From contig JACGCK010000050.1 of the NCBI GenBank assembly GCA_014925825.1, positions 62,001 to 126,000 of the forward strand: a stretch of 64,000 bases of DNA. Direction: 5' to 3'. The translations under genes and the position numbers were made by a program. The stretch comes from Pholiota molesta. Its lineage: Eukaryota > Basidiomycota > Agaricomycetes > Agaricales > Strophariaceae. Positions within the stretch are counted from its first letter, which is position 1. The number at the start of each line of letters is the position of its first letter. Positions 42,982 through 55,400 of this stretch are shown here, in pieces. Below the pieces are notes generated by a model that was given only the letters and a program-made list of their open reading frames with translations, did not search any database and was not told the DNA's origin.

Positions 42982-45900
42982 ATGAAATTATCTCCAAGGG
43001 CAGCTCTTAGTTTAGCGGCTACCATTGCATCGGGCTGGTCAATGCCCAAAGTGCAGTGTACGTTCCTTGTTTGATCTTTGGTGGGATACACATTCATTAC
43101 TCGGCATAGGGTCAGCGCCAATTCGTCTCCAGCCGCGGCTAGCGGGACGCCATCCATCCAGCGGCCACCCAGCATACCCAGGATCACAGACCCTGCCAGC
43201 CTCGTCAACGCCTTCATCGGGACGACCAACGGCGGCCATGTATTTCCCGGTAAGATAAATAACCGTTTCGTTTCTACTCTTTCAGCAAGACTCTGAATGA
43301 AATGTGTATGTTATGCTCCAGGTGCGACACTTCCGCATGGAATGATAAAGGTTGGAATGGACACGGATTCTCCTGGAAACGTACGTCGTGTGCCCAGAAT
43401 GTCGATATAAGTACGCTGACATCACGTTGATTTTTTGATCCAGCATGCAGGATATGATGGAGATCCTACTTTCAACGTCACAGGGTTTTCGCAGCTGCAT
43501 GACGATGGCACGGGCGGGGTAAGCCGCTTCTATGCCCGCGGATGGCCTCACCATACTGATTTCATATGTTGTGTGGTCATGGATAGGCCGTTCCGCTGTC
43601 CAACTTCAAGCTGTTCCCGTTCCTCGAGTGTTCGACTTTCGAAAAATGTCCAACGACCATGGCGAACCGGAAGCTCCTCCGCAGAGTTCTCCCAAATGGT
43701 ATCCCACACCGTTCCGGCTAACGATGACCATGCCTGATTTTTTCGTGTGATTCTAGGACTTCCGGATGACGCCGCATCTCCTGGATACTTCTCCACCAAT
43801 CTCGTTCGTATAAATCGTTCTCTATCTTCCAGCCTTCTTCTCAAGCAATATTATCATAGTCGAACTCGATCCGCGTTGAGCTCACAGCGACACGGCGTAC
43901 CGCCCTCCATCGCTACACCTTCCCGGCCGGCACCACAAATCCTCGTTTACTGGTCGATCTAACCAACGACGGCCAGAAAAGCAGCACCAACCCAGAAATG
44001 ACACTCGACCCTGCTTCCGCGAGAGTGATGGGCGGCGCCTCGTTTTCGGGGTCGTTCGGACCAGGTAGCTATTACGACTGCTCCTTGTCAATGTTTGTGC
44101 GAAGCTAAACGAGATGGTGTTTGAAGGCCGGTACAACGCCTTCACGTGTGTGGACTTCAGAGCGGAGGGGTATACCCTTGGCGCGCCGACGGAATACGGA
44201 GTGTGGCTCTCCAACTTCCCTGTTCGAGGCTCCACCAACCTCCTACAGACATATTATGGTGCGTAGCTTTGGGTTACTTCTTGTCGATTTCTAATGCACT
44301 TTCTGAACATAGGCTTCGTCTCGGAAATGGGCGCATTGTTTACCTTCAACCCGGCGCCGGGCGGAAAAGCAACAAGCATCCTCGCTCGTGTCGGCGTGTC
44401 GTTTATATCCAGTGCCCAGGCATGCGCTAATGCGGAAGAGGAGATTCCGACCTTCGACTTCGATGGCGTCCATGCTGCGAATCGAGCACAGTGGAACGAC
44501 TTGTTAAGTAGGGTGCAAGTTGACACCACGGGCGTCGATGCGGAGACTACGGAGTTGTTTTATTCCTCGGTATATAATACTCCCCGTATTTGATTGACGT
44601 CTTAACTGACTCATTCTACTCTGAAGTTATATAGAACCCACATCTCTCCGGCAGATTGTGAGTATCACTCCGTCCATTTTTTCCGTCGTCCTAACTAGCA
44701 AACCCCCAGATACCGGCGAGAATCCGAAATGGAACTCTACTGAGCCGTACTACGATTCGCTGTATTGCAACGTGAGTCAACGGTTATCCACATAGTGCCC
44801 TTCGAAGCGCTGACTCCTAGACTCCGCCAGTGGGACACTTACCGAACTCTATATCCGTTGATGTCACTTCATGACCCAGCCACGTTTTCCAGGATCGTTC
44901 GCGGGATGATCGACATTCAGAAACACGAAGGTTAGCATTCTTTGAGACGAAAAACGGGTTGAGTGATGAAGTAATGCATTAGGTTGGCTTCCTGAGTGTC
45001 GCGGGGCTACTGTGCAGCATTTCATTCAAGGAGGAACCAGTAAGCTCCTACGTTATCTTCTTTGTAACATTTCTGAAGCCGATTTTTTTTTCAGATGGTG
45101 ATCCAATCCTAGGGGAATTCTTCGTGAAGTAAGTATCGGATCCGGTTCTTTACTTCTACGCTCCGTAATAAAGACTGTTTATAGATTCCATCAACAAGCC
45201 CAAGCCTTAAATGTATCCGCTACCGACCTTTACAATGCCCTCTTGGCAGATGCTGAAATACAATCGCCGAATTGGAACTTGCAAGGTCGGCAGGCAGATC
45301 TCTGGAAACAGCTAGGTCAGATACCCGTTATCTCGAGAAAGTCATGACCTGATGGTATTTCTCGCAGGATATATCCCGCAAGATATGTTTGATGCTGGAG
45401 GGGCGAATACTAAGCAAGTATCTCGGACGCTTGAGGTAGCTATTCTTTCGTATCTCTTCTATTTGAGAATGCTGATCAAGGGATCTTTACCCAGCACTCC
45501 TTCAACGATTTTGCCATCTCACAAGTTGCCAAGACTCTCGGGAAGACGTCTGATGCTGAAAAGGTATGATCCTTCTCCAAGGAATCTTACCTTCACTTAT
45601 TGATCCTCTATCGCGACAAAACCCGACAGTACTTGGAACGTGCTGGCAATTTCTTCAACGTCTGGAATCCCAACGTCACTTTCCCCGGTAATGCCAATAT
45701 TGTGGGGATGATGCAGGTTAGTGAACGAAAATAGCGATGTTTCTCATCATGCGAAATGATGTACTACTTCGTTAGCCTCGATTTGCGAACGGCACCTTCA
45801 ACTTTACAGATCCTAGGCATTGTAGTATTCATGATCCAGCGAAGGCTACCTGCTTTCTGAACGCTGCTAACCGCGATGGATTCTATGAAGGTCTGCACTG

Positions 45901-46877
45901 AAGCCTCTGATTCTACTTATTCTGATATGTCTCTCTTTCCAGGATCTCCGATTACTGTGCGTGAATCACTGGTGTTTCTGAGTCCGTAATACTACTAAGG
46001 AAGGATTATAATATACTTGGATATAGTACTCTCAAGTAAGTAATCTTTAACGCTCTCATCATATTCGCTTCGTCTTATATCCGTTCATCAGTATGTCCCT
46101 CAAGATACCGCGAAGCTTATTGAGCTTCAAGGAGGCGTCGAGAGCTTTATCACTCGCTTGAATTTTATCTTCAACCAGAGTTACTTTGATTCGACCGATG
46201 AACCTTCTCAGCAGATACCGTTCATGTATCATTACGCAAACCGTCCTGGTCTTAGCACTCAGCGGTCCAGGCAAGTGATTGCCCAATTTTTCAATACGTC
46301 AAGAAATGGGCTGCCTGGGAATGATGGTGCGTCCGTCACTTGCTGAATGATGCATGTTACTGATGTTGTTTTACCTCCTCTGAAGACTCCGGTAAATCTT
46401 CAGCAGCAAAGTGCTCAATTTGATTTTGACTTATGCTTCGATAGGCGCTATGGGAAGTTATGTTGCTTGGTACCTTCTCGGGATGTATCCACTTCCCGCA
46501 ACGAACCAGATTCTCCTCTCATCGCCTTACTTCCCACAAGTATCGTTCTTCAATCCCGTCTTGAACACTACCACCACGATCATCTCGAAAGGTTTCACCG
46601 GTAATCCTCCCGATGAGACAGGCGGCAACGTCTTCGTAAAGGTAATGAATGACCTTAGCTGCTCTCATCATTGATAGAATGCACGTTGATCAACTTGCGA
46701 ATCTAATACAGAGCGTAACTGTCGATGGTCAACAATTCAAATCTAGTTGTTATCTCGATTGGGATGTCTTCACCAGGGATCGGTGGTGGAGTTGACGTTG
46801 ACAAGTGATATCACGAAACTTGCGGTACCGGAAATGCTGCGCTACCGCCATCTATTTCTACTGGTGGTTATCACTAG
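42982..46877 (+). CDS. Secreted GH92 alpha-mannosidase, many introns, two micro-exons
   Basis: From ATG 42982 (signal peptide MKLSPRAALSLAATIASGW) about 18-20 exons join into a GH92 protein of roughly 800 residues. Landmarks in order are LVNAFIGTTNGGHVFPG, ATLPHGMIKVGMDTDS, VTGFSQLHDDGTGG, VELTATRRTALHRYTF, PTEYGVWLSNFP, YCNWDTYRTLYPLMSLHDP, HEGWLPECRG, GGANTKQVSRTLEYAF and GNDDSGAMGSYVAWYLLGMYP. Micro-exons lie at 46027-46035 (9 nt) and 46386-46391 (6 nt); the latter completes the conserved DDSG acids. The family uses calcium and removes alpha-mannose, usually alpha-1,2, from glycans. The last ~35 codons need two frame changes (near 46775 and 46815) to reach the expected end STGGYH at 46877; read literally, translation stops at 46795. 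The first splice junction is uncertain. Confidence 0.85.
46027..46035 (+). other. 9-nt micro-exon in the GH92 gene
   Basis: GGATATAG | TACTCTCAA | GTAAGT. It yields YSQ and joins to YVPQDTAKLIELQGG, the normal GH92 sequence. No alternative splice pair gave the right frame here. Confidence 0.6.
46386..46391 (+). other. 6-nt micro-exon in the GH92 gene
   Basis: CTCTGAAG | ACTCCG | GTAAAT. With the flanking phase-1 exons it gives N-D-D-S-G-A, the highly conserved acidic motif of GH92. Confidence 0.7.
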
Positions 46878-47505
46878 TTCTTTTGGACATGTATGTGAAT
46901 CTTTGATCGAAGGCTGAATTGAATTATGACTGCAAAGCGCAACAGATCAAATATCCTACGTTCTCAGACTCTATATCTCAATTTACAAACGCAACTCGTT
47001 TATATTTGGACGCGAGACCTCTACTACACGTCTTTGAGAGTGATGATGAACAATGTTTGATTTTGATACAGCTGACACTAGAAAAACCTCTCTATCGCAG
47101 TAATGCGTCAGCTTAATATCAAAGTTGGCCTGGACACTATTGTTTTGATGGACGATCAAGAGAACTAGTTTGTGGCCCAGTTTGGTATGTGATCTTCCTA
47201 ATTTGGAGCTTTTGTGTCCTTGCGTTGATATGTTTCGAGTATTATTTGAAATATGGACTGCATTTGATCTATGCGTCTGTGTCATACATATGCCGTATTG
47301 ATTAAAGTGCTAAAACACGCTACCACTACATAAAGTACTTATGCAACGGGGATTATAATCAGATATGTAAGGAGTCATGCGCAAACAGCGAAGAACCGGC
47401 TCGCTGTTCAGTCAATAACAGAAGTAGGGGCGGTAGAATCCAGCGCCGAAACTTCCTAACTAAATAACGTCAGAATCAAGGAATCTTCCAAACGAAGAGA
47501 GGCCA
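46878..47505. other. Intergenic, nothing recognised
   Basis: AT-rich stretch downstream of the GH92 gene with no coding character. Confidence 0.5.
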
Positions 47506-48157
47506 TCATCGTTTCTTCTCATTCCCTCGTAGGACAGAAGAATAAGACCTCCGGGTATCGAGCTCTTCCTCATCGAAGACCTTCTCCCACTCGTCGTCAT
47601 GCTGGAAGGTCCTGTCGTTCTCTTCAGGCAGAGCAATCACGTTGCGCACGTTGCGCACGACTTCGAACTCTCTCGCAATGCCTTTGCCCTTGGCTTTCCG
47701 GCGATCTTGAGGATGGACACCGTCATATCCGTTCGCCGGGGTGCAAACGAAACCTCAGAGTGTGTTTCCTCGCTGCGTTCGACCATGGAGTGGTCGGGTC
47801 GCTCAACGTGAGGCGTCTTGGCAAGGCGCTGGTTGAGACCTTTACGATTCTTAATTTCGCGGTCGGCAGACGTTCATTTGGTCGAAGTCTGGGTATGTAG
47901 CTCCCCTGAAATAACATCCAGGCGTCAGGTAAAGCGCTGAGATAAGTGACGAAAGAGAATGCGTACCCTGCCGTTTTCGTTGAGTGCAACGCTTTGAAGC
48001 GCGTCTACAAAGAGGGTTCCTTCTCGGTGAGCCTTTGCTCGTATGTACTGAAATAAATCAGGACACTGTTAATCAAATAGATATTGTCATGGTGGGTTTA
48101 AGTAAGTACCTTCGTGAGTGCTTCACGGCGAGGAATAGGTTTGTGTGCGGACTTCAT
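47506..48157 (-). CDS. Unrecognised gene, about 200 aa, with apparent frame breaks
   Basis: ATG 48157 starts MKSAHKPIPRREALTK. After a normal intron the next exon continues with KAHREGTLFVDALQSVALNE. Later pieces look coding: ATYPDFDQMNV, NRKGLNQRLAKTPHVERPDH, RRTDMTVSILK, and an acidic/basic C-terminus with KAKGKGIAREFEVVRNVRNV and DDEWEKVFDEEELDTRR, ending at TGA 47506. The last pieces need one or two 1-nt frame changes (near 47700 and 47860) to join. No family is recognised. The charged, low-hydrophobicity composition suggests a soluble, perhaps nuclear or nucleolar protein, but this is only an impression. Confidence 0.4.
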
Positions 48158-48944
48158 TGTGTTGGGGGGGGAAGGGGTTTAAGTCGCGGATTTAGAGTTG
48201 TTTTGGTAGTCTTGTTGTGGTAAAGGCTGCCTGGGTGGAAGACCAGTGGGGGTGTCGCCTGGGTGGTATGAGTTGTATTGAACGCTTCAAGGAGGCTGTA
48301 TTTATACGCTACTTTGATCAGCATTGCTATACTTACATTCAGAATGAGTCAGTGGCTATGGCGTATCCGCTACAGGATATAAGTCAACTTGAGTCATGAT
48401 GGGCATAGCGACCGTGGAGGAAGCGGCACCGGTAGGTGACGAAGCTGTGTGTTTGAATGGGACCGGCAATTATGACAAATGCCGGGTCTGCTAAGACGAA
48501 AACCTCGGACATACTTACTTCTACTCAGTGCAGCTCAGTGCTTGCCGCCTGGTTGAAGTGTCTATTGCCATTGCCTTTGAACAGCCTTCCTGTTTACAAT
48601 CGACAGCTACTCCAGCGGGGGTGTTGCTCAGGTGTTGCTAATGGCTGTCCTTTCGTCGTTAGGATATGGGAACGCGTTATAACTATTGGATTCCTGTACC
48701 CTTCCTCTAGAAATGGCATGACATGGAAGTTAGTAAGCATCCCTCAAACGAGGAAGAAGGAATGGCCAGCTTCTTTGCTGAAGTTTTGAGGACTTGTCAG
48801 ATGTCTGATCGACTGACATAAAATAGTAGACTCAATTATGTCGATTCAGAAATGTGCATCAGAACATATTCCATTCATCGAAATTGCATCAAAATTACAA
48901 ACGTTTAATAAGTAAAAGTTCACCATATACGTCAGGTCAAAGCG
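48158..48944. other. Intergenic, nothing recognised
   Basis: Short ORFs only; contains a G8 run near 48166. Confidence 0.5.
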
Positions 48945-51567
48945 CTATAGCGTATACCGGAAGTCAGGTGCCCTGTCTCCCATCTCCCTCAACTGCTTAT
49001 CAGTGTATTTGTTCTTCTCTCCGTTCTCTAAAGCTTCCCTCTGAGCGGCGTCCCGCTGCTTGTTGATTCTGATATACAAAAGGACAACAGCAGGAGTGGC
49101 AATGAAGCCGATTCCGACAAACATCAACTCCACACCGTCTATAAAAACGAAATTGAACATTATCACTAAGGGATTAGAGGATGGTTGTGCTTACGACCAA
49201 TTATAAACCGGGGCGAGTCTTGTGCACGATAGATGTTGGCTGCGATGGCCCCGGAAAATTGCCGATACCGATGTGAATCGCCATTCCGATTCCGCGCTTG
49301 TACTGGCCTGCGAGATTGTTGCCCAGCCTTTAAAGAAATAGGTCAGTTCAAAAACATTATTTGCACAAAAGAGGGATAAAAATCACCATGCGACAACTCC
49401 AGGGAAGGTCGCGTAACTTCCTCCAACGACGAAGAAGGTCCCGAAATATTTGACGCCACTCGGCGCTTCGGAAATGTTGATCGCGAAACCAATCAACATC
49501 AGAGTGAGCCCGATGAGAATGAATGGCGAGCGCATCTTCATCTTATCCGATGCGACTGCGAAGACGTATAACAGGATGGCTAGTATGAGAGGCTCAGTGA
49601 GGTACGAACGAATAAAAAAACAAGATTCAGCTTACTAGCGAAGACGTAGGGCGGGACGGTAAGCAATTGGCTGATCGTAGTGGTGTGGCCGAAGTCTTTG
49701 ATGATGGTTCTGCAGGTTACATTCAGACACTTGTCGCGAGTATGCGAATTCGTAAAAGCAGAAGCCTGCCACGTACGGAAGGAAAAGCGTAATTCCATAT
49801 ACTACCATAGCATGAGATGAGAACGGACGCCTGTCAAATGCATAGGACTGCTTACGAGGTGCAATAACCGACATGTAAACCAAAATGTGTAAATAGACCT
49901 GTATCAACGATTCAGTCATCGAAACCTGCAGAGAAACATAGGCGAGAAACCTACCTGCCAATCCGTAACAGCAGCCCAGAAATGACGAGGAGAGAAATCT
50001 TCCTCTTCTCCAACGCTGGAATTGTCGTATTCTGTTCGCATTTCAATATCAAACACGTAGACATCATCTTAGGATTTAAACTCACTCTTCTTGTGTACGA
50101 TAAACGCCCTTTCCTCAGGTGTCAAAAACTTGGCAGTAGCTGGGAAATCGACAAGCACAAAAAAGGCAAGGGTTCCGACTGCAACGGTGGCGATTCCTTC
50201 CAAAATCTAGCCAAGAAAAACGGTCATGAGGATTTTTCCACACATCCAGTCCTTAACACTCACAAAAATCCAAGACCATCCCAGTAAACCTTGCGTTCCG
50301 CTCATGAAACTAATTCCAAAGGCCAGCAGTCCTGAGAAAGCACCAGCAAGAGATGCGGCGCCGAAGAACAGCCCAATACGGAATTGCAGATGGTGGCGAG
50401 GATACCATAGTGTCAGGCTACAGTGCGTTCATCTTTCTGCGTCATCAAACATTTAATAGAAAACTTACTAGTAGACAACTCCAGGAAACAAGCCAGCTTC
50501 TGCGATACCGAGAGCGATACGAGCGCCAACTAACTGAGGATAGCTATTTTTAGCGAAAAGTCAGTTCGTCGAAAACGCAATAGGTATCATTTTAGAACCG
50601 ACTTTTTGACCAGACCCATCAACGTCCTACACCCGCGATATGTCAGCTTTGTGAAAATCTGTCTCCATTAAAAGAGATATTACGAACATTATTATTCCCC
50701 AAGTGACCTCGATTGCGATAACAGAATTAGTTGTGAACGGGAGGCGAGTAAAAGAATAGTCTCACTGTGATGGCTGGTAGCCACCTAAACACAGTTTTAG
50801 GGGTCACCGGTCAGCGCACAGTTCGAGATAAGAGTGGTGGGATGGTAGAGCCGACCTCGATGGACGAAATTTCTTGAGTACAAGACTTGTATACATGATG
50901 AGCAACAAGAAAGATTTAAGAAATATCAGACATACTTGGCGGGGCATTCGAATAAGCAATAGGGCTGAAGACATCATGAGAAGGCGAACGAAGCTAGATG
51001 AATCTGAGCTCACAATAAAGTACATTGTCTACGAGATGGCGATATTGAGAGGTTGCATAGGCATGAGCAAAAAATCGACGACATACCAGGGCGATGTTAT
51101 ATTTGTTTCCTGTGAGATGGAGCTGAGTTGTAAGACCCTGCAATTTCGCGTTTCCTGAATCCACATGAACGTCTACTCCACGACATAGCATGTAGAAAGT
51201 TACCAATGTTGCCTAAACAAAGCGTCAAGGTCACTGAGAAACACGTTCAAGAGTAATGCTTACCTCGGTCCAGGAATGACAGCAGGTACATCAACGAGAG
51301 AATAGGCATAAGACGGAGGTCAACCTTGCGCCATAGCTTCCGTTCTTGCTCTTCTGTCAGAGTAGGCGGAGGCGGTAGACTTGATTCTCCTCCAAAATCA
51401 ACGCTGTCTTCCTCGGAAGAACTTGTTCGCTCCTTCCTCTCCTCGATTTCTTTGATGAACTCTTCTCGATAGACATGGTGGGGAAGACTAAGAAGCTCGA
51501 AAGAACCGCCCGTGTTAGGAGCCTTTTTCAGTGGTAAGATAGTGATATCCGATGGAGTTGTCATCAT
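48945..51567 (-). CDS. MFS transporter, allantoate permease (ACS) type, with 9-nt micro-exon
   Basis: ATG 51567 begins an acidic cytosolic N-terminus ending EEQERKLWRKVDLRLMPILS, the classic entry to TM1 of the Dal5/Tna1 anion:cation symporter family. Then come LSFLDRGNIGNAKLQGLTTQ, HLTGNKYNIAL, LVLKKFRPSR and further TM segments, ending DKQLREMGDRAPDFRYTL at 48945. The codons for part of GNIGNA sit in a 9-nt micro-exon at 51204-51212. A frame break occurs at an A4 run near 49255: the plus strand needs one more A to join IGIGNF to SGAIAANIYRAQD. Family members import organic anions such as allantoate, nicotinate or pantothenate; the substrate here is undetermined. Confidence 0.85.
51204..51212 (-). 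other. 9-nt micro-exon in the MFS gene
   Basis: Minus strand GTTTAG | GCAACATTG | GTAACT. It is flanked by introns of 51 and 45-50 nt and restores D-R-G-N-I-G-N-A, a near-invariant motif. Confidence 0.75.
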
Positions 51568-52464
51568 ATCCACGAACTGACAAGTAATGCATGGAGGATA
51601 ATAGGATGCCCTATATTTGCTCCGCTTCTGAAGTCACAGGAACAGATCGAGAATATCCCAACACCAATTGCGGGACAGTTTGTGGGGAAGTTTTGATGAA
51701 ATGCGGAGTACATGTTATTCACACAGCGCAATGTGGGGGAATTAAGGCGACATCGGTCACGCTGTTGCCGATCTGCAGCCAGCGGCGCAGGCGGCGCAGC
51801 GCCAAGGCTAGGGGTTAGGATATTCTGCGCACAGTGGGAAATTGAACTGCAGTCAATAGTCACAAGTGCTACTTATTGAATGCAGATCGGGTCCAGGGAC
51901 GAGAGATTATTACTATTGATAAGATCATATGACCATGGAATGCTTCCACAGCGAAGTCTGAATTGCTTTTAAACAGATCGATTTTGGGAATAATTGACGC
52001 AATGGTATGTTGTCTTCTATCGTGTAGAATGATACCTTTTCTTGCGCAATAATTCACTTCGGTCGAAGGTGCCAAACTTTCAGCTAGATCTTTGCTTCAA
52101 GTTTGCTCTTCCAGGGTTCTGCGGGCCCGGGTTATTCGACATACAAAATCTTGGCGAAATGATCGAGTATTGAGAGCCTTTATAGTGAACTTCAGGCGCT
52201 GTAATAGTGTATGGTATAAATGATAAATTAATTGCGATTATTTAATTGTACACAATGAATGTCCGATATATGTGGGTAGTCCGATATGAAAAAAATACAA
52301 TGGAAGGAGCATAGGTGCATGTTGAACAACAATGTTTATGTAGCAATGACGAGGCTGAAAATGGGCGTTGCAAATTAAATTAATGATGATGAGCATCTGT
52401 TCGGCGGATACGATCGGTGTTAAGTACGAGGTAAAGGATCGAGGAGACATGAAGGAAGAAAGGG
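51568..52464. other. Intergenic, nothing recognised
   Basis: Promoter region of the MFS gene and downstream region of the phospholipase C relic. Confidence 0.5.
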
Positions 52465-55400
52465 TCATGTGGATGGTGTCGAAATACGATTGACGTTCAT
52501 GCGAACGAATAGCGTCGAGAAGAGGTATTGAGACATTGCGAGTCATGCAGCGGAAGGTGTCGATACCTTAAGCAATCACCGATCCACAATCAGATTTCTT
52601 TCTACACCGAAAGTAAGCACCACTCACCCTGCTGCAAGCTCCCCAACGGCGCACAATACACCGCCAGAGGCTCGTCCGAGTCCTTCACCTCCTGCCTGAC
52701 CACGAACCGTACGAACACCAGATCCATCATGTCGCCCACGCAGTCGAACGGAGACCCAGTCGTCTTCCCACACAGGGTTGAACCCGTTCTTCTTCACGGT
52801 AGATGTCCGCTTCGACACGGAGTAGCCGGGGTCGAAGCCGTCGCCGTGCCCGTCGTGGTCGGGTGGCCGTTTCCAAGCCGCCGCGGTCGTCCTTGGCTAA
52901 TTTGTTCTTGCCCTTGTCTTTCTTGACTCGGAGACCACAGGCCAATCGGGCACATAGAGCGTCACTTCCACGTACGGGTCGACGATGGGCTTGTCGCCGA
53001 TCTCATGCCAAGCGCATCCTTGGACGCGGAAGCTGCTGGCCTGATATCACCTTGACGTCGAATGTGTACGATGCGCGTTTCGCGAGCACGTCTTCTGCGC
53101 GAGCCGGATCGCATCGGGCTTGAGCACGTACCCCGAGCGCCCGTTGCGCTGGAACATCGCGTAGTTGATCATATAGCCTAGTCTACCGCGCCGAAAACAT
53201 CAGAAAACCGCCGCGCGCATTCAAAAACACGCATAACCACCCACCGAAGGTCTGCCAATTCAGCGCCACCAGCTGCGTGCCCGCCGCCCAGAAGCGGTGC
53301 GGCTCGTAGTTCGTCGAGCTCACCCGTGCCCTTCGGGTACGTGCGCACCATGTGCGTCTTCGTGTGCTTGATCAGGTCCCACATCCCGAACCGCAGCATC
53401 TTGTGCGCCGTCTTCTCCGAGAGCGAGAACATGTGCTCCGGCGCGTACTCCTCCTTCTTGTTGAGCCCGCGGCACTTGACGCCGACGGTGTACACCAGCA
53501 GCGCCAGGAGGTGCGGCGACATCTTCGGCTTGCCCGCGGGGCGCCCGCCGCCGTCGACGTCCGAGGGCCGGCGGCTGGTGGCGGAGACGGAGCCGGGCTT
53601 GAGGGCGGCGGAGCGAGGCGGGACGGCGAACAGGGACGGCGGAGATCTGGCGAGCACCGTCTCAGGAGACGGCGCGGGATAACCATCTGCGGACTGGATG
53701 CGGCGCGGGACGATAACGGAGGGTGCTGGGATAGTGATGGGCGCAGGCATCGGTATGGCGGCGGATTTATTCGTGCGGAGGCGCTGGAAGAGAGTGAGCG
53801 GCTTCGGAGGGGGCGAGGGCAGACTGGCATTGGCATCAGCGGAGGACGTGCTGGTTTCCGAGACGAGGCTAGGGGCATCGGACGCAGAAGATGAAGAGCC
53901 TCTGAGGCTGCGCCGTGCCCGTTGGAAAACCCTTCTGTTTGCGCAGGAAATGGAGAGGTCGGTGTTTTGGTTTCCGAAGCATTCATGGTTGGCGGCGATT
54001 GACTGAGAGTCCCATCTTTCGGCAAGGAAGTCGACCTGTTGCCTACGCTCTTAACGCGTTCGAGGATACTGGTCGTTGCCTTCGAGATCGGCCCTATGCC
54101 TACGCTTGATTAGCCACGAAATCAGAGTAACAGAGAAAATGCTAACCCTTCACGATCGGTTCTGGCTGCCTGATAAGCACTGGGTCGGCTGATGCATCTC
54201 GTGGTATATCGAAGAATGCATCTGAATCGGATGCAGAGGACGACATCTCAGACATGAATGGGTCGCCATCAATGGAATCCGCCTTGGCGAGATCCTGGTT
54301 CTTGGCCTGCAGCAAACACTCTCAACATTCCATCCCAGAATACCCTCGTGATAATCCACAAACGCACCTTCAGCAGTATCTTGCCCTTTAGATCCTCAGG
54401 GCTAGGCAGCACCTCGATCCTTCCCAGCCCCTCCACGGGCATCCGCACCAGGCGTCGCCGAACTCCTCGACCATGATCACGCGATATGATCTTGCTGCGG
54501 CACCGAGCAGTGCACTTCCGCAGAGATGATGATGGGGTATGGGGAGGTGCTGAAGCCGTACTTCATGATGGCCTTGCAGACTTCGCGGAGCGATACCTTG
54601 GTCGTAGCGTCTTGCCGTGGAAGATCATAGGTTCCGTTTCGCCGTCGTAGATATCGACTACAGCCGCAAAAAATCAGGCTCTTGGAATCTAACAGAGTAA
54701 GGAGGGAAAAACACACCTTCGACACTGCGACACCCATGCAGTAGAGCCCTGATGTATCCTTCGACGGAACTGGTTCCTACGATCTGGTGTCCAAGAAGGT
54801 AGGTATTGTGCGATGATGAGATGAAGTATTCGGAAAGCGGACGCGTCATGGGCTGTGAGACATCTCGATATTGATCGACAAAAGCGAATTATCTGGAGAT
54901 AGAAGGAAAGACGTGAAGCCTTCCAAGGTCATCACCGAAAAACGGGAATATCGGGCGTCGTAGGTATGGGTTTGGCATTGGCGAGGTGATCGAGAGACGG
55001 TGTAGGAGCTGAGAATTTGTTGAACAGAGCTTGTAATTCGCCTTGGGTCAATGTTGACTTGTTCTCCGTCAGTTCGTAACCCAGAGATGTTAATATTGAC
55101 GGCACCTTCTGTTCGACCTTCATAAATCCCTCGAAGACTCTAAAATCGAATATCCCGTTGTTCTCGCTCGGAGCTTCTTGTACAATCTGTCTATCTCTGG
55201 GCGCGCTTCAGCAGCTTCACGAAGCGGCGGAAGTCATCGAAGTCGAGGTAGTTCGCTTTTGACTGTCTGCTTGCTACGAAACATACAAGTTAGTCAGTAA
55301 GAGATCGAGTATAAGAACGCACCGTAAACAATCTCAAGAGATCTTCGCGACTCGATTGATGTTCAACTTCCGGCAGAGACTCTCGATCTCGCTGAACGAC

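Noticed and set aside
48945..51567. Reading the MFS frame break as proof of a pseudogene
   Set aside because: The break is one base in a short homopolymer and similar breaks affect many unrelated genes in the window.
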